64,000 nucleotides of DNA from Paraburkholderia humisilvae (GCF_902859855.1 NZ_CADIKH010000010.1:158007-222006), one strand, 5' to 3'. Positions 44,664 to 53,553 are shown, numbered from the stretch's first letter. Made by a program: numbers and translations. Notes: generated by a model from the sequence alone, not told the origin.

Positions 44664-46070
44664 ATGACCCATGTATCGTCAACCGCTTCGCAGCCTTGGC
44701 TTTTCGCGCAACCGGACGACACGCCATCGGACCATGCGGCAACGACACAACGACGCCATCGACGGAAAGCAAACACAAGGCCGCCACACGACTATTCGCA
44801 AACGTCCACCGTGCCTCGACGCGCGCAAGACAAAACGCCAGCGGGCGACACCGGCGTCACACGCGCGTACCTTGGCCCTGTCTCGCAGGGCGCGCCCAGG
44901 CACGACAGTCCACAGATTCCGGAAAAAGTCTGGCTGCTGCAAGCACAAAGGAAAAAGAAAGCCCATCCTCCCCGGACGAACCAGCACACGTCAACGCAGC
45001 GCCCGCGGATACCACCCGTACCGCCTGCCGTCACGCGACCGGTCAGCCCCGCACTCGTCCCCAAACTCGCAACAACGGTCCCCATCGATCCCCGGCTGCA
45101 AGTGAACCAGGGGACCACCTCGCTAAAGCGCCTGCAAGGCGAGGGACCCATCAATCTGGAGCCCGCCGGTGAACCCGCCGCTGATACCGCGCGCATCAAA
45201 CAGTTCGGTGCACCGCTCACGTTCTATCGGAACGACAGGAGCGAATCGGGCACGCGTAATCCCTCGTTGATCGACAAGACGCGCTATCGGGCACGGCATG
45301 ACGTCGTTGCGGTCGGCAAAGGCACGGACGCAACCTCTTACGTGCCCGAGGCGAAGGCGTACATGGGAAGAGCCTGGTCCACCACGCCGACAGAATTATC
45401 GGGAACGGACGTCGTCAAGCTGGGCGCCGGCAAGGACGGCACCGCAGCGATCATGCTGCCGTTCCGCGAAATACGGCCTGGCTCCACGATTATCGTGACC
45501 GGAGGGCCGATGCGAGGCAGTACGATGCTGTTCGCCGCCGATCATCACGGCTTCCATGCCTACCACGCGGGCTCGTCATCGGACCATCCACGCTGGAGCG
45601 TGTCTGAAGACGGCGCACGAAGTATCGCCAACGCGTACCGTACGATGCACCCCGGACATGACGCGTGGATCACCGCCCGCTCCGGCGCCGAGGAACTGGT
45701 CTCCATCGCCCGGCAATACCCGTTCGCTGCGCTGATCTACAACGGCGAGTACTCAACCGAGCCGGGCCGCAAACTGCCGGACGAGCGCATCCATGCACCG
45801 TTGCATGCGAGCGGAACCGATCCGCATGACCCGTGGCACATGATGACCTTCAGCTATTTCGAACCGGGCGACGTTCGCAGTGTGGGCACCGCGGAGGCCG
45901 TGATATCGAAAGATGCCCGCGGCAAGGTCACGGTCCAGGTGCTCGGCGAAAAAGGCAGGCTCGACCATATGCAAACGCTGGATCTGCATGGCGGCTCGGT
46001 CGGCTTCCGCTATAAAACGATCGAGGGCGCGACGACGTCGTACAGCGTCGAGCAAGCGAAGCAATCCTGA
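44664..46070 (+). CDS. CNF-like (cytotoxic necrotizing factor) domain protein with Ser at the catalytic Cys position
   Basis: 468 residues; GGAG precedes the ATG by eight bases. Residues 1 to about 150 are basic, Pro/Thr/Gln-rich and probably disordered, with no signal peptide or membrane segment. Residues about 180-460 resemble the Rho-activating deamidase domain of CNF toxins. The stretch IRPGSTIIVTGGPMRGST leads to GFHAYHAGSS, matching the CNF pattern of a Gly-Cys-Thr nucleophile loop followed by a His. Ser286 lies where Cys is expected, and His301 is exactly 15 residues later, the Cys866-His881 spacing of E. coli CNF1. Cys-less members are expected to lack normal deamidase activity. No translocation domain is visible. 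The gene is isolated between an SDR and the sulfonate cluster. Confidence 0.65.
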   Translation: MTHVSSTASQPWLFAQPDDTPSDHAATTQRRHRRKANTRPPHDYSQTSTVPRRAQDKTPAGDTGVTRAYLGPVSQGAPRHDSPQIPEKVWLLQAQRKKKAHPPRTNQHTSTQRPRIPPVPPAVTRPVSPALVPKLATTVPIDPRLQVNQGTTSLKRLQGEGPINLEPAGEPAADTARIKQFGAPLTFYRNDRSESGTRNPSLIDKTRYRARHDVVAVGKGTDATSYVPEAKAYMGRAWSTTPTELSGTDVVKLGAGKDGTAAIMLPFREIRPGSTIIVTGGPMRGSTMLFAADHHGFHAYHAGSSSDHPRWSVSEDGARSIANAYRTMHPGHDAWITARSGAEELVSIARQYPFAALIYNGEYSTEPGRKLPDERIHAPLHASGTDPHDPWHMMTFSYFEPGDVRSVGTAEAVISKDARGKVTVQVLGEKGRLDHMQTLDLHGGSVGFRYKTIEGATTSYSVEQAKQS

Positions 46071-46125
46071 CGATGGACATCCGCCGCACGCCCGCACACG
46101 TGGCTGAACCGGCTCATGCCGCTCG

Positions 46126-47127
46126 CTAGCTCGCGAGCGCCTTAAGTTGCGCATGCAACGAATCTGGAATATCGATGCCATCCCGATTTGCCGACTCGGC
46201 GAGACCTTGTCGACGCTGGCCGGGCAAACGCACATCCGGGTCCTGTAGCAGGCTTTCGATCAGCGCCTCGACGCGCGACAGGTACAGGTCGTTGCCGGCC
46301 AGCGCACCTGGATCAACCGCCCAGAACAGATGACCGATGCGTGAACGCTCGCCTTCCTCGGTCAGGAACGATCCGGCTTCATACCCGAAGTTCGCGCCGG
46401 CCAGCGCGGCAGCCAGCAATTCGACCATCAATGCAAGCATCGCGCCCTTCGCACCGCCGAACGGTAGCACCATGCCGTCGAGCGCCGCTATCGCGTCAGT
46501 GGTGGGCGTGCCGTCGCGCGTGGTTGCCCAGCCTTCGGGAATGGGCTTGCCTTCACGCGCGGCGATCATGATCTTGCCGCGCGCCGCCTGCGACAGCGAC
46601 AGGTCGATCAGCAGCGGCTCGCCATGGCGACGCGGGAATACGGCCGCAATCGGGTTGGTGCCGAACAGCGGGTGGCGGCCGCCCCATGCCGGCATCGCGC
46701 CCGGCGAATTGCTGAACGCGAGACCGACGAGCCCCGCGGCGCCGAGTGCTTCAAGATGGTACGCGCCGACGCCGAAATGATGGCTGCGCGTGACGCTGGC
46801 GACCGCACTGCCGTGTTCGCGCGCGCGCACGATCAGGGTATCGATGGCAAGCGCGCAGGCGGGAAAGGCCATACCGTCCGCCGCGTCGACGAGCACCGCG
46901 GCGTTGCGCGACACGATCACAGCGGGCCGCGCGTGCGGATCGACTCGGCCGTTGCGCAATTGCGCGATATACATCGGCAGACGAGCGACGCCGTGCGACG
47001 ACAAGCCGCGCTCGTCCGCATAGACCAGCGCCCGCGCGGTCGCGACCGCGGTCTCGTGCGGCGCGCCGGTCCGTTCGACCGCGCTCGTTGCGAGCGCAAG
47101 CAATGCATCGGGTGAAACACGCGTCAT
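46126..47127 (-). CDS. Malate/L-lactate dehydrogenase-family oxidoreductase (ComC-like)
   Basis: 333 residues from the ATG at 47127, which has AAAAGGA upstream; an ATG at 47145 is just before that site and less likely. It is an Ldh_2/YlbC-family NAD(P) oxidoreductase: GLSSHGVARLPMYIAQLRNG, SHHFGVGAYHLE, NSPGAMPAWGG and GTNPIAAVFPR are family hallmarks. Members include malate dehydrogenases, ureidoglycolate dehydrogenase and ComC, an (R)-sulfolactate dehydrogenase. Co-transcription with SuyAB-like sulfo-lyase genes and a DctA-type carrier makes the sulfolactate role the leading guess; a malate or other 2-hydroxyacid role is possible. Confidence 0.75.
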   Translation of the reverse strand: MTRVSPDALLALATSAVERTGAPHETAVATARALVYADERGLSSHGVARLPMYIAQLRNGRVDPHARPAVIVSRNAAVLVDAADGMAFPACALAIDTLIVRAREHGSAVASVTRSHHFGVGAYHLEALGAAGLVGLAFSNSPGAMPAWGGRHPLFGTNPIAAVFPRRHGEPLLIDLSLSQAARGKIMIAAREGKPIPEGWATTRDGTPTTDAIAALDGMVLPFGGAKGAMLALMVELLAAALAGANFGYEAGSFLTEEGERSRIGHLFWAVDPGALAGNDLYLSRVEALIESLLQDPDVRLPGQRRQGLAESANRDGIDIPDSLHAQLKALAS

Positions 47128-47191
47128 ACCAGGATTCCTTTTCATGTTGCGGCCGGAGCGCGCCGAAACCGGCCGCAACGCTCCCACCCTG

Positions 47192-48529
47192 TCAGTTCGA
47201 ATTTTCGCGCGCGAATGCCGGCGACGTTCCGTCTTCGAGGTCGCCTGTTTGCGTCTGCGGTTCGTCGCGTAGTACTTCCTGCGGCGGTGCCGCGAGAAAT
47301 TCGCGCGCGGCGCGCGCGTCGAATGCGCCTTCCCAGCGCGCAACCACGATAGTCGCCACCGCATTGCCGATCATGTTCACAATCGCGCGGACTTCGTTGA
47401 GCACGCGATCGATCCCGAGAATCAGCGTAATGCCCGCAACCGGGATGATATTGTGCGTCGACAGTGTAGCGGTCAGCGCGACCAGCGCGGCGCCCGCGAC
47501 GCCGGCGCCGCCCTTCGATGTGAGCATCAGCACCGCGAGCAGGCCAAGTTGCTGCCACAGCGTCAGATGCGTATTGGTCGCCTGCGCGATGAAGAGCGAT
47601 GTCATCGTCAGGTAAATGGCCGCGCCGTCGAGGTTGAACGAGTAGCCGGTCGGCAACACAAGACCGACCACTGTCTTCGGGCAGCCGAGCCGTTCGAGTT
47701 TTTCCATCAGGCGAGGCAGCACCGATTCGGTGGTCGACGTACCGAGCACGATCAGCAGTTCCTCGCGCAGATACTTGAGTAGCGGCCACAGCCCGACGCC
47801 GGCCCAGCGGCAAATCGTACCGAGCACCAGCACGATGAAAAGAATGCTGGTCACGTAGAAGCATACGATTAGCAACCCGAGTTGCTGCAAGGTCGTGATG
47901 CCGTACTTGCCGACCGTGAACGCCATCGCACCGAATGCGCCAAGCGGCGCGAGCCGCATGATCATTTCGACGATGGTCATCAGCGCATCGCTGGTTTGCT
48001 CGATCACGCGCGTGAGAAAACGGCTGCGCCGCGACGTCAGCGAAAGCGCAATGCCAAATAGCACCGAAAACAGCAGCACCTGCAGCAGATCGCCGCGCGC
48101 GAATGCGCCGATCACCGAGTTCGGCACAATCTGCTCGAGGAAATTCGTCGACGCCTCGTTGTGCACTTCGGTCACGTAATGTCCGACCGCGTGCGGATCG
48201 AGTGTTCCCGGATCGATGTTCAGGCCCGCGCCCGGGTGCAGCACGTTGGCGACGACGAGCCCGATCACGAGTGCGACCGTTGTCACCACTTCGAAGTACA
48301 CGATCGTCTTCAGGCCGACGCGGCCCACCGCCTTCAACGACTCCATCCGCGCGATGCCGATCGATACCGTACAGAAGATCACGAGCGTGATCAGCATCTT
48401 GATGAGGCGGATGAACGTATCGCCAAGCGGCTTCATTTGCACGCCGAGGTCCGGCATGAAGTAGCCGACCACAATACCGGCCGCAAGGCCGATCAGGACT
48501 TGCACATAGAGATGTCGTAGCACGCGCAA
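47192..48529 (-). CDS. dctA: DctA-type dicarboxylate/cation symporter
   Basis: 445 residues, a DAACS-family transporter (glutamate/aspartate/C4-dicarboxylate fold). Landmarks are the serine-threonine hairpin GTSTTESVLPR, LPTGYSFNLDGAAIYLT, and the substrate-binding GIDRVLNEVRAIVNMIGN. The C-terminus after VARWEGAFD is charged and cytoplasmic. It lies 64 bp before the ComC-like gene and 215 bp after SuyB in a minus-strand array. In this setting it may import sulfolactate or malate-like acids; classical DctA proteins take succinate, fumarate and malate. Confidence 0.85.
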   Translation of the reverse strand: MRVLRHLYVQVLIGLAAGIVVGYFMPDLGVQMKPLGDTFIRLIKMLITLVIFCTVSIGIARMESLKAVGRVGLKTIVYFEVVTTVALVIGLVVANVLHPGAGLNIDPGTLDPHAVGHYVTEVHNEASTNFLEQIVPNSVIGAFARGDLLQVLLFSVLFGIALSLTSRRSRFLTRVIEQTSDALMTIVEMIMRLAPLGAFGAMAFTVGKYGITTLQQLGLLIVCFYVTSILFIVLVLGTICRWAGVGLWPLLKYLREELLIVLGTSTTESVLPRLMEKLERLGCPKTVVGLVLPTGYSFNLDGAAIYLTMTSLFIAQATNTHLTLWQQLGLLAVLMLTSKGGAGVAGAALVALTATLSTHNIIPVAGITLILGIDRVLNEVRAIVNMIGNAVATIVVARWEGAFDARAAREFLAAPPQEVLRDEPQTQTGDLEDGTSPAFARENSN

Positions 48530-48708
48530 GATGGTGTCTCCTCCACTCGCTGCTGCTGGAAAAGGACAATGCCGCGCCGCGTGCCGGGCCTGCGGGCCCT
48601 TGTACGTTGTGAGGGGCTACGCGTTGCGCGCGCACTGCTGCGAAACTGCGTTTGTGTATGTCTGGATTGGGCTAGGAGAGGCGCTAAAACGAAGCGGTGA
48701 GACGGCCC

Positions 48709-48735
48709 GGTGCGGCGTATCGCGAACGCCGCACC
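48709..48735. terminator. Perfect 9-bp hairpin downstream of suyB
   Basis: GGTGCGGCG and CGCCGCACC form a perfect stem with a 9-nt loop, ten bases past the SuyB stop codon. There is no T-run; it may stop transcription partially or stabilise the upstream suyAB mRNA relative to dctA. Confidence 0.55.
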
Positions 48736-48744
48736 GCGCGCTTA

Positions 48745-49920
48745 TCAGGCGCTTTCGAACAGACGCGTCAGCACAAATTCGCGGTGGCCGAGCGTTTCGG
48801 CCGCCGTCCAGCGGCCGTTGATCGTCGCCATCATCGATTCGAGCAGCTTGTCGCCGGCCTGGTCGAGGTTCTGCTCGCGCTGCAGCAGGCCCGACACGTC
48901 GACGTCAATATGCTCGCTCATCGTGCGCACCGTGCGCGGGTTCGCGCAGATCTTGATGACGGGCACGATCGGGTTACCAATCACGTTGCCCTGGCCGGTC
49001 GGGAAGAAGTGCACCGCAAAGCCGGATGCCGCGCACAGCGTGACCATTTCCGCAGCCGCCGACGATGAGTCCATAAACCACAGTCCCGAATGCGTCGGTG
49101 CTTCCGCTTTATCGAGCACACCGTCGACCATGCATTTCTTGCCGATCTTCTGGATGTTGCCGAGCGCCTTTTCTTCGATCGTCGTCAGGCCGCCGGCAAT
49201 ATTGCCCTTGGTCGGCTGCGATTCGGACAGGTCGTCGGTTTTCCAGCGGTTAATCATGTCCTGATAGCGGTCGAACATGAACTGGAAGCGCTCGCGCACC
49301 TTGTCGTTCGCGCAGCGTGCGGCGACGATCTGCTCGCCGCCCGTCAGTTCCGACGTCTCGCCGAACACAAGCGTCGTGCCAAGGCCGTACAGCTTGTCGA
49401 ATGCGTTGCCGACCGTCGGGTTCGCGCCGCAACCGGACGTCGTATCCGATTCGCCGCACTTGGTCGACACCCACAAGTCCGAGATCGGGCATTCGACACG
49501 ATCGAGCGACGTCGCGTACTGCACCATTTCCTTCGCGGCCTTCGACGCACGCATGATCGTGTCGTGGTCGCCGTGCAGTTCAATGCCGAAGCCCATCACC
49601 GGCTTGCCCGACTTCGCAATGCCATCGACGACGCGCTTGGTCCAGCCTTCCTCGATGCCGATCACGACGACCGCCGCGACATTCGGGTTGCAGCCCGCGC
49701 CGATCAGCGTGCGGAAATGCAGATCGAGGTCGGCGCCGAATTGCAGGCGGCCGTACGGGTGCGGCAGCGCCATCGTGCCTTTGATGTTGTTTTCGACCGC
49801 TTGCGCAGCAGCATTCGACAGATCGTCGACCGGCAGGATGATCACATGGTTGCGCACGCCGACGCGGCCGTTATCGCGGCGATAGCCGCGGAAAGTGGTG
49901 TTCTTGTCAATCACGCTCAT
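48745..49920 (-). CDS. suyB: UxaA/SuyB-family large subunit, probable (R)-sulfolactate sulfo-lyase beta
   Basis: 391 residues. The family (UxaA C-terminal, SuyB, GarD) is recognised by [19 protein letters not shown] at the start, [18 protein letters not shown], and several conserved Cys, including [20 protein letters not shown], likely metal or cluster ligands. Near the C-terminus is [15 protein letters not shown]. SuyAB cleaves sulfolactate to pyruvate and sulfite; the alternative is altronate or galactarate dehydration. The adjacent ComC-like dehydrogenase and, across the regulator, an SsuABC-like importer and TauE-like exporter favour the sulfonate role. No uxaB/uxaC genes are nearby. Confidence 0.7.
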   Translation of the reverse strand: MSVIDKNTTFRGYRRDNGRVGVRNHVIILPVDDLSNAAAQAVENNIKGTMALPHPYGRLQFGADLDLHFRTLIGAGCNPNVAAVVVIGIEEGWTKRVVDGIAKSGKPVMGFGIELHGDHDTIMRASKAAKEMVQYATSLDRVECPISDLWVSTKCGESDTTSGCGANPTVGNAFDKLYGLGTTLVFGETSELTGGEQIVAARCANDKVRERFQFMFDRYQDMINRWKTDDLSESQPTKGNIAGGLTTIEEKALGNIQKIGKKCMVDGVLDKAEAPTHSGLWFMDSSSAAAEMVTLCAASGFAVHFFPTGQGNVIGNPIVPVIKICANPRTVRTMSEHIDVDVSGLLQREQNLDQAGDKLLESMMATINGRWTAAETLGHREFVLTRLFESA

Positions 49921-49995
49921 GGTGTGTCTCGATGTTTTGAATGGAGGAACGTAGTGGGTTGCACGCGGGGTTGCACGCGGGGTGACCCGCTGCCG

Positions 49996-50328
49996 TTACC
50001 AGCGCTTCGTCTTGATGTTGTGAACGTGCGCGTGTTCACCCGCCTTGATGGGTGCAACCACCTTGCCGATATCGACGCCATACTTGAACACCGTGTCGCC
50101 GACAGCCATGTCCTTCAGCGCAACCTTGTGACCGATCGGAATGTCCTGCTTCGCGGCCACCGTAACGACTTCGTCATCATCCATGATCCACGCGTTCAGT
50201 TGCGTGCCCGCCTTGATCCCCTCCACCACCGCGACGCCGACGGTGTCTTTCGCTTCGTGCAGCACGATGTGAATCGTCCTCTTTGACCCGCCGGATTGTT
50301 GCGGCGCGGCTGATGCGGCGTTGCTCAT
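49996..50328 (-). CDS. suyA: SuyA-family small subunit, probable (R)-sulfolactate sulfo-lyase alpha
   Basis: 110 residues from the ATG at 50328 with GGAG upstream. It is a single SAF-type domain: IHIVLHEAKDTVGVAVVEGI, DIPIGHKVALKDMAVGDTVFKYG and the C-terminal GEHAHVHNIKTKRW, which closely match the SuyA/UxaA N-terminal domain. It is separated from suyB by 75 bp that contain a 12-bp tandem duplication (GGTTGCACGCGG). It is first in the minus-strand operon and divergent from the GntR/UTRA regulator. Confidence 0.7.
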   Translation of the reverse strand: MSNAASAAPQQSGGSKRTIHIVLHEAKDTVGVAVVEGIKAGTQLNAWIMDDDEVVTVAAKQDIPIGHKVALKDMAVGDTVFKYGVDIGKVVAPIKAGEHAHVHNIKTKRW

Positions 50329-50415
50329 CGAAATGTCTCCAGGGTGGTTGATACGGTTCGGCCTGTTGTGTCGTCCGTGCAACCCATCTTAGGCGTCGGG
50401 ATTGCATGTGTCAAC

Positions 50416-50430
50416 CATATCATCTATATG
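50416..50430. promoter_or_regulatory. Dyad in the suyA-regulator promoter region
   Basis: CATAT and ATATG flank CATCT, giving a 15-bp dyad in an AT-rich patch 88 bp upstream of the suyA start, on the side facing the divergent GntR gene. It is a plausible GntR/UTRA operator, overlapping the promoter region. Confidence 0.45.
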
Positions 50431-50528
50431 TGTTCAATGAGCCGTATGAAGTAGAATCCCCGGCAGGATTCCTGACAACGAGGTTGCATGCCGGGCTGCT
50501 GCGAGAAAAGTGACAAGGGGCAAGAGCC

Positions 50529-51287
50529 ATGAACACGCTGACGATCGGTACGCCCGCCATTGGCGGCACGCGTTACAAGGAAGTGAAGCATGCCATGCTC
50601 GCGGCGCTGGCCGCGCATGAGTGGAAAGGCGGCGAAACCATTCCTTCGGAAAAGCGCCTCGCCGAGCGCTTCGGGGTGTCGATCGGCACGTTGCGCAAAG
50701 CCATCGACGAACTCGTTGCGGACAATATCCTCGTGCGTCACCAGGGCCTGGGCACGTTCGTCGCGCAACATCAGCGCGACCGCCACTTCTTCCGTTTTTT
50801 CCGCGTCGTGCGCGCGGACGGCGACAAGACCTATCCGACGGTGAGCCTCGTATCGTTCAGAAAAGCGAAAGCCACCCGCGAACTGGCGCCGCTGCTGAAT
50901 ATCGAAACCGGCGCGCGCGTGTTCACGTTCATGAACCAGCTCGCACTGCACGGCCAGAAAGTGATGACCGAGAACATCACCGTGCCGGAATCACGTTTTC
51001 CGGGGCTGACCGAAGCCGCGCTGCGCGACCGGCCAAGCACGCTGTACAACTTCTATCAGGACGTCTTTCATATCAACGTGGTCGGCACCGACGAACGCGT
51101 GCGCGTAGCACTCGCGGACCAGGTCGAGAGTGCGCTGCTCGGCGTCACGCCCGGCGCGCCGATCCTCGAGATCCGGCGCATTGCGTATTCGTATCATCAG
51201 TTGCCGGTCGAGGTGCGCATCTCACACGTGAACACCGAACACTATGAGTATGTGGGAGCGTCAGCGTCACACGACGAGCCTTTATGA
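50529..51287 (+). CDS. GntR-family regulator with UTRA effector domain
   Basis: 252 residues. The N-terminal GntR winged helix (GETIPSEKRLAERFGVSIGTLRKAIDELVADNILVRHQGLGTFV, in outline) is followed by a UTRA ligand-binding domain (TRELAPLLNIETGARVF; VTGxAPILEIRRIAYSYHQLPVE-like ending). HutC-type regulators are usually repressors released by a metabolite. It is divergent from suyAB and upstream of the importer operon, so it could control both; the effector may be a sulfonate or sulfolactate. Confidence 0.85.
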   Translation: MNTLTIGTPAIGGTRYKEVKHAMLAALAAHEWKGGETIPSEKRLAERFGVSIGTLRKAIDELVADNILVRHQGLGTFVAQHQRDRHFFRFFRVVRADGDKTYPTVSLVSFRKAKATRELAPLLNIETGARVFTFMNQLALHGQKVMTENITVPESRFPGLTEAALRDRPSTLYNFYQDVFHINVVGTDERVRVALADQVESALLGVTPGAPILEIRRIAYSYHQLPVEVRISHVNTEHYEYVGASASHDEPL

Positions 51288-51362
51288 CGCCGCGGCAAGA
51301 GCAATCCCGATCTGGTAATTTGCAATCGGTGAAGCGATCACCTACACTCGCTACTCATACAG

Positions 51363-51376
51363 ATGATTTAAATCAT
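51363..51376. promoter_or_regulatory. 14-bp perfect palindrome
   Basis: ATGATTTAAATCAT is fully self-complementary, AT-rich in GC-rich DNA, and lies about 350 bp upstream of the importer operon. It is a candidate regulator-binding site. Confidence 0.5.
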
Positions 51377-51425
51377 AAAGCGGTCGTTAGGAAGTCGTAT
51401 TGAGCAGTCGCTGGAACAGCGGTCT

Positions 51426-51444
51426 TGACAGTCGGGGACTGTCA
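51426..51444. promoter_or_regulatory. Inverted repeat overlapping a TTGACA box
   Basis: TGACAGTC and GACTGTCA flank GGG, a perfect 8-bp repeat. The left arm overlaps TTGACA (51425-51430), a consensus -35, so a bound repressor here would block transcription of the leader and importer operon. Confidence 0.5.
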
Positions 51445-51529
51445 GCCACGCACGAATAGAGTCAGCTGCAATCAAAACCGGCCGCACGGCGCCCTGCGCG
51501 GGCAGGCCGGAATTCAGGAGACCCTCACG

Positions 51530-51637
51530 ATGCACACCCCGTCCTTCCGCCATCCGCACTGCCTTGCGGCCCGTTCCTCCGGGCCACGCACCGTTTCCTG
51601 TTACCCAGTTTCTCGCCGCGCCGCAACGAATCCTTAA
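51530..51637 (+). CDS. Putative 35-residue leader peptide
   Basis: A CAGGAG ribosome-binding site precedes the ATG by about nine bases. The frame starts MHTPSFRHPHCLAARSSGPR, continues through a second Cys and ends NP-stop. The His/Arg/Cys-rich sequence overlaps a GC hairpin (TGCGGCCCG pairing with CGGGC-CACGCA). It ends 87 bp before the substrate-binding protein gene. Cys-containing leaders upstream of sulfur-assimilation operons suggest a translation-coupled attenuator, which is inference. Confidence 0.5.
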   Translation: MHTPSFRHPHCLAARSSGPRTVSCYPVSRRAATNP

Positions 51638-51724
51638 TATTGGCGACTCATACTGCGCCGCTCCGTTCCCGGAAACATTTCTAACGATCCGCCGTGCCGT
51701 TCCTCTCGCAAGGAGTGTCGAGCA

Positions 51725-52735
51725 ATGAGCTTTCGCAAAATCGCCGTCGTCTGTTCCGCGCTGGCCACGCTGCTGGTCTGCACGGTCGCCCGCGCCGACA
51801 TGTCAGAGATCAAGATCGCGCGTCAGTACGGCGTCAGCTATCTGCCGCTGATGATCATGCAGGACCAGAAGCTGCTTGAAAAACACGCCGCGCAGCTCGG
51901 CGTGCCGAATCTGAAGGTATCGTGGGTCGAGTTTGCCGGCGGCAATGTGATGAACGACGCGCTGCTGTCCAATTCGTTGCAGATCGCATCGGGCGGCGTC
52001 GCGCCGCTCGTGCTGCTTTGGTCGCGCACGCATGGCACGCCGCTCGAAGTGAAGGCGCTCGCCGCGATCAATTCGATGCCGCTGCTGCTGAACACGACCA
52101 ACGCCGCGGTCAAAACCGTGAAGGACTTCTCCGGCAAGGACAAGATCGCACTGCCCGCCGCCAAGGTGTCGATTCAGGCGATCACGCTGCAAATGGCCGC
52201 CGAAAAGGCGTTCGGCGCCGGCAATCAGGGGCAGCTCGACAAGTACACCGTATCGCTCGCGCATCCGGATGCGCAGCAGGCGCTGCTGTCCGGCAGTAGC
52301 GAAGTAACCGCGCATTTTGGTTCGCCGCCATTTCAGGAGCAGGAACTCGCGCATCCGGGCGTGCATACGGTCGTGAATTCCTATGATGTGCTCGGCGGCA
52401 AATCGACGTTCAACCTTGTCTGGTGCACGTCGCAGTTCTATCAGCAGAACCCGAAGCTCGTGCAGGCTTTCATGGCCGCACTCGACGAAGCCGAGGCGTC
52501 GATCAACAAGGACAAGCGCGCGGCCGCGCTCGCTTATCTGCGCATCAGCAAGGACAAGAGTAGCGTCGACGAAATCGAGAAGATGATCTCGTCGCCTGAC
52601 GTGCAGTTCACGACCACCCCGCAAAACACGGTGAAATACGCGGACTTCATGGCGCGTACCGGCCTCATCAAGGCGAAGCCGGCGTCGTGGAAAGACCTGT
52701 TCTTTCCGACCGCGCAATCGCAGCAAGGGAGCTGA
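51725..52735 (+). CDS. ABC transporter substrate-binding protein (SsuA/TauA/NMT1-like)
   Basis: 336 residues with a signal peptide (MSFRKIAVVCSALATLLVCTVARA). The mature protein matches the NMT1/SsuA fold: IKIARQYGVSYLPLMIMQDQKLLEKHA, then ASGGVAPLVLLWSRT, and a helical C-terminus (VQFTTTPQNTVKYADFMARTG). The family binds aliphatic sulfonates, taurine, nitrate or pyrimidine precursors. Being next to a TauE-like exporter and SuyAB-like genes favours a sulfonate or sulfonated acid. It is first in a compact operon with ATPase, permease, TauE-like protein and LysR. Confidence 0.8.
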   Translation: MSFRKIAVVCSALATLLVCTVARADMSEIKIARQYGVSYLPLMIMQDQKLLEKHAAQLGVPNLKVSWVEFAGGNVMNDALLSNSLQIASGGVAPLVLLWSRTHGTPLEVKALAAINSMPLLLNTTNAAVKTVKDFSGKDKIALPAAKVSIQAITLQMAAEKAFGAGNQGQLDKYTVSLAHPDAQQALLSGSSEVTAHFGSPPFQEQELAHPGVHTVVNSYDVLGGKSTFNLVWCTSQFYQQNPKLVQAFMAALDEAEASINKDKRAAALAYLRISKDKSSVDEIEKMISSPDVQFTTTPQNTVKYADFMARTGLIKAKPASWKDLFFPTAQSQQGS

Positions 52736-52737
52736 CC

Positions 52738-53553
52738 ATGTATTCGATGCGTAATGCGAGCGGCGCCGCATCGTCCGGACACGCGTCGGACAATGCGCCG
52801 TTGCTCGACGTGAAGGGCGTCACACTGCAATACAAAACGCGCAAGCATCTGGTGATGGCGACCTATCGGGTCGACTTCCAGGTGTTCCAGGGCGAGCGTT
52901 TTGTGCTGCTCGGCCCGTCGGGTTGCGGCAAATCGACCTTGCTAAAAAGCGTCGGCGGTTATCTGCCGCCCACCGAAGGGTCGATTTCGCTGAAGGGCAA
53001 GACGATTACGAAGCCTGGCCCGGACCGGATGATGGTGTTTCAGGAATTCGACCAGTTGCTGCCGTGGAAAACCGTCAAGCAGAACGTGATGTTCCCGCTG
53101 CTGTCGTCGCGACGGCTTGGCGCGCGCGACGCGGAACAGCGTGCGATGCACTACATCGACAAGGTCAATCTGACGAAATTCGCCGACAGCTACCCGCATA
53201 TGCTGTCGGGCGGCATGAAGCAGCGCGTGGCGATCGCGCGCGGCATGGCGATGGAGCCGGACATTCTGCTGATGGACGAACCGTTCGCGGCACTCGATGC
53301 GCTCACGCGCCGCAAGATGCAGGACGAACTGCTCGCACTGTGGCAGGAAACGCGCTTCACGGTGCTGTTCGTCACGCACTCGATTCCCGAGGCGATCAAG
53401 GTGGGCAGCCGCATTCTGCTGCTATCGCCGCATCCGGGCCAGGTAAAGGCCGAGCTCAACACGGCCGTGTCCGGTGAAGCCGCGGTGGCGCTCGAAAAGC
53501 GCATCCAGCACATGCTGTTCGAAGACGAGATCGAAGAGGCCGAGAATGTCTAA
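52738..53553 (+). CDS. ABC transporter ATP-binding protein (SsuB/TauB-like)
   Basis: 271 residues from the ATG at 52738, which starts just after the binding-protein stop. A single ABC domain has Walker A GPSGCGKST, Q-loop VFQEFDQLLPWKT, signature LSGGMKQR, Walker B ILLMDEPFAALDALTR and the H-loop VTHSIPEA. This is the nitrate/sulfonate/taurine importer class. It drives import through the permease, whose start codon overlaps its stop by eight bases. Confidence 0.85.
   Translation: MYSMRNASGAASSGHASDNAPLLDVKGVTLQYKTRKHLVMATYRVDFQVFQGERFVLLGPSGCGKSTLLKSVGGYLPPTEGSISLKGKTITKPGPDRMMVFQEFDQLLPWKTVKQNVMFPLLSSRRLGARDAEQRAMHYIDKVNLTKFADSYPHMLSGGMKQRVAIARGMAMEPDILLMDEPFAALDALTRRKMQDELLALWQETRFTVLFVTHSIPEAIKVGSRILLLSPHPGQVKAELNTAVSGEAAVALEKRIQHMLFEDEIEEAENV

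Larger units (their letters stand above)
51288..51724. other. 437-bp regulatory region upstream of the importer operon
   Basis: It contains two inverted-repeat elements (51363-51376 and 51426-51444), a TTGACA box at about 51425, and a 35-codon open frame with a good ribosome-binding site. It looks like a long regulated leader. Confidence 0.6.

Noticed and set aside
46120..46139. Palindrome CGCTCGC/GCGAGCG near the end of the ComC-like gene
   Set aside because: It lies partly in coding sequence, with no T-run. It may act as a stop structure between convergent genes, but the evidence is thin.
48745..50328. Altronate or galactarate dehydratase as the main name for the UxaA-like pair
   Set aside because: Kept only as an alternative. 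No uronate pathway genes are nearby, while sulfonate-type transport and ComC-like genes are.
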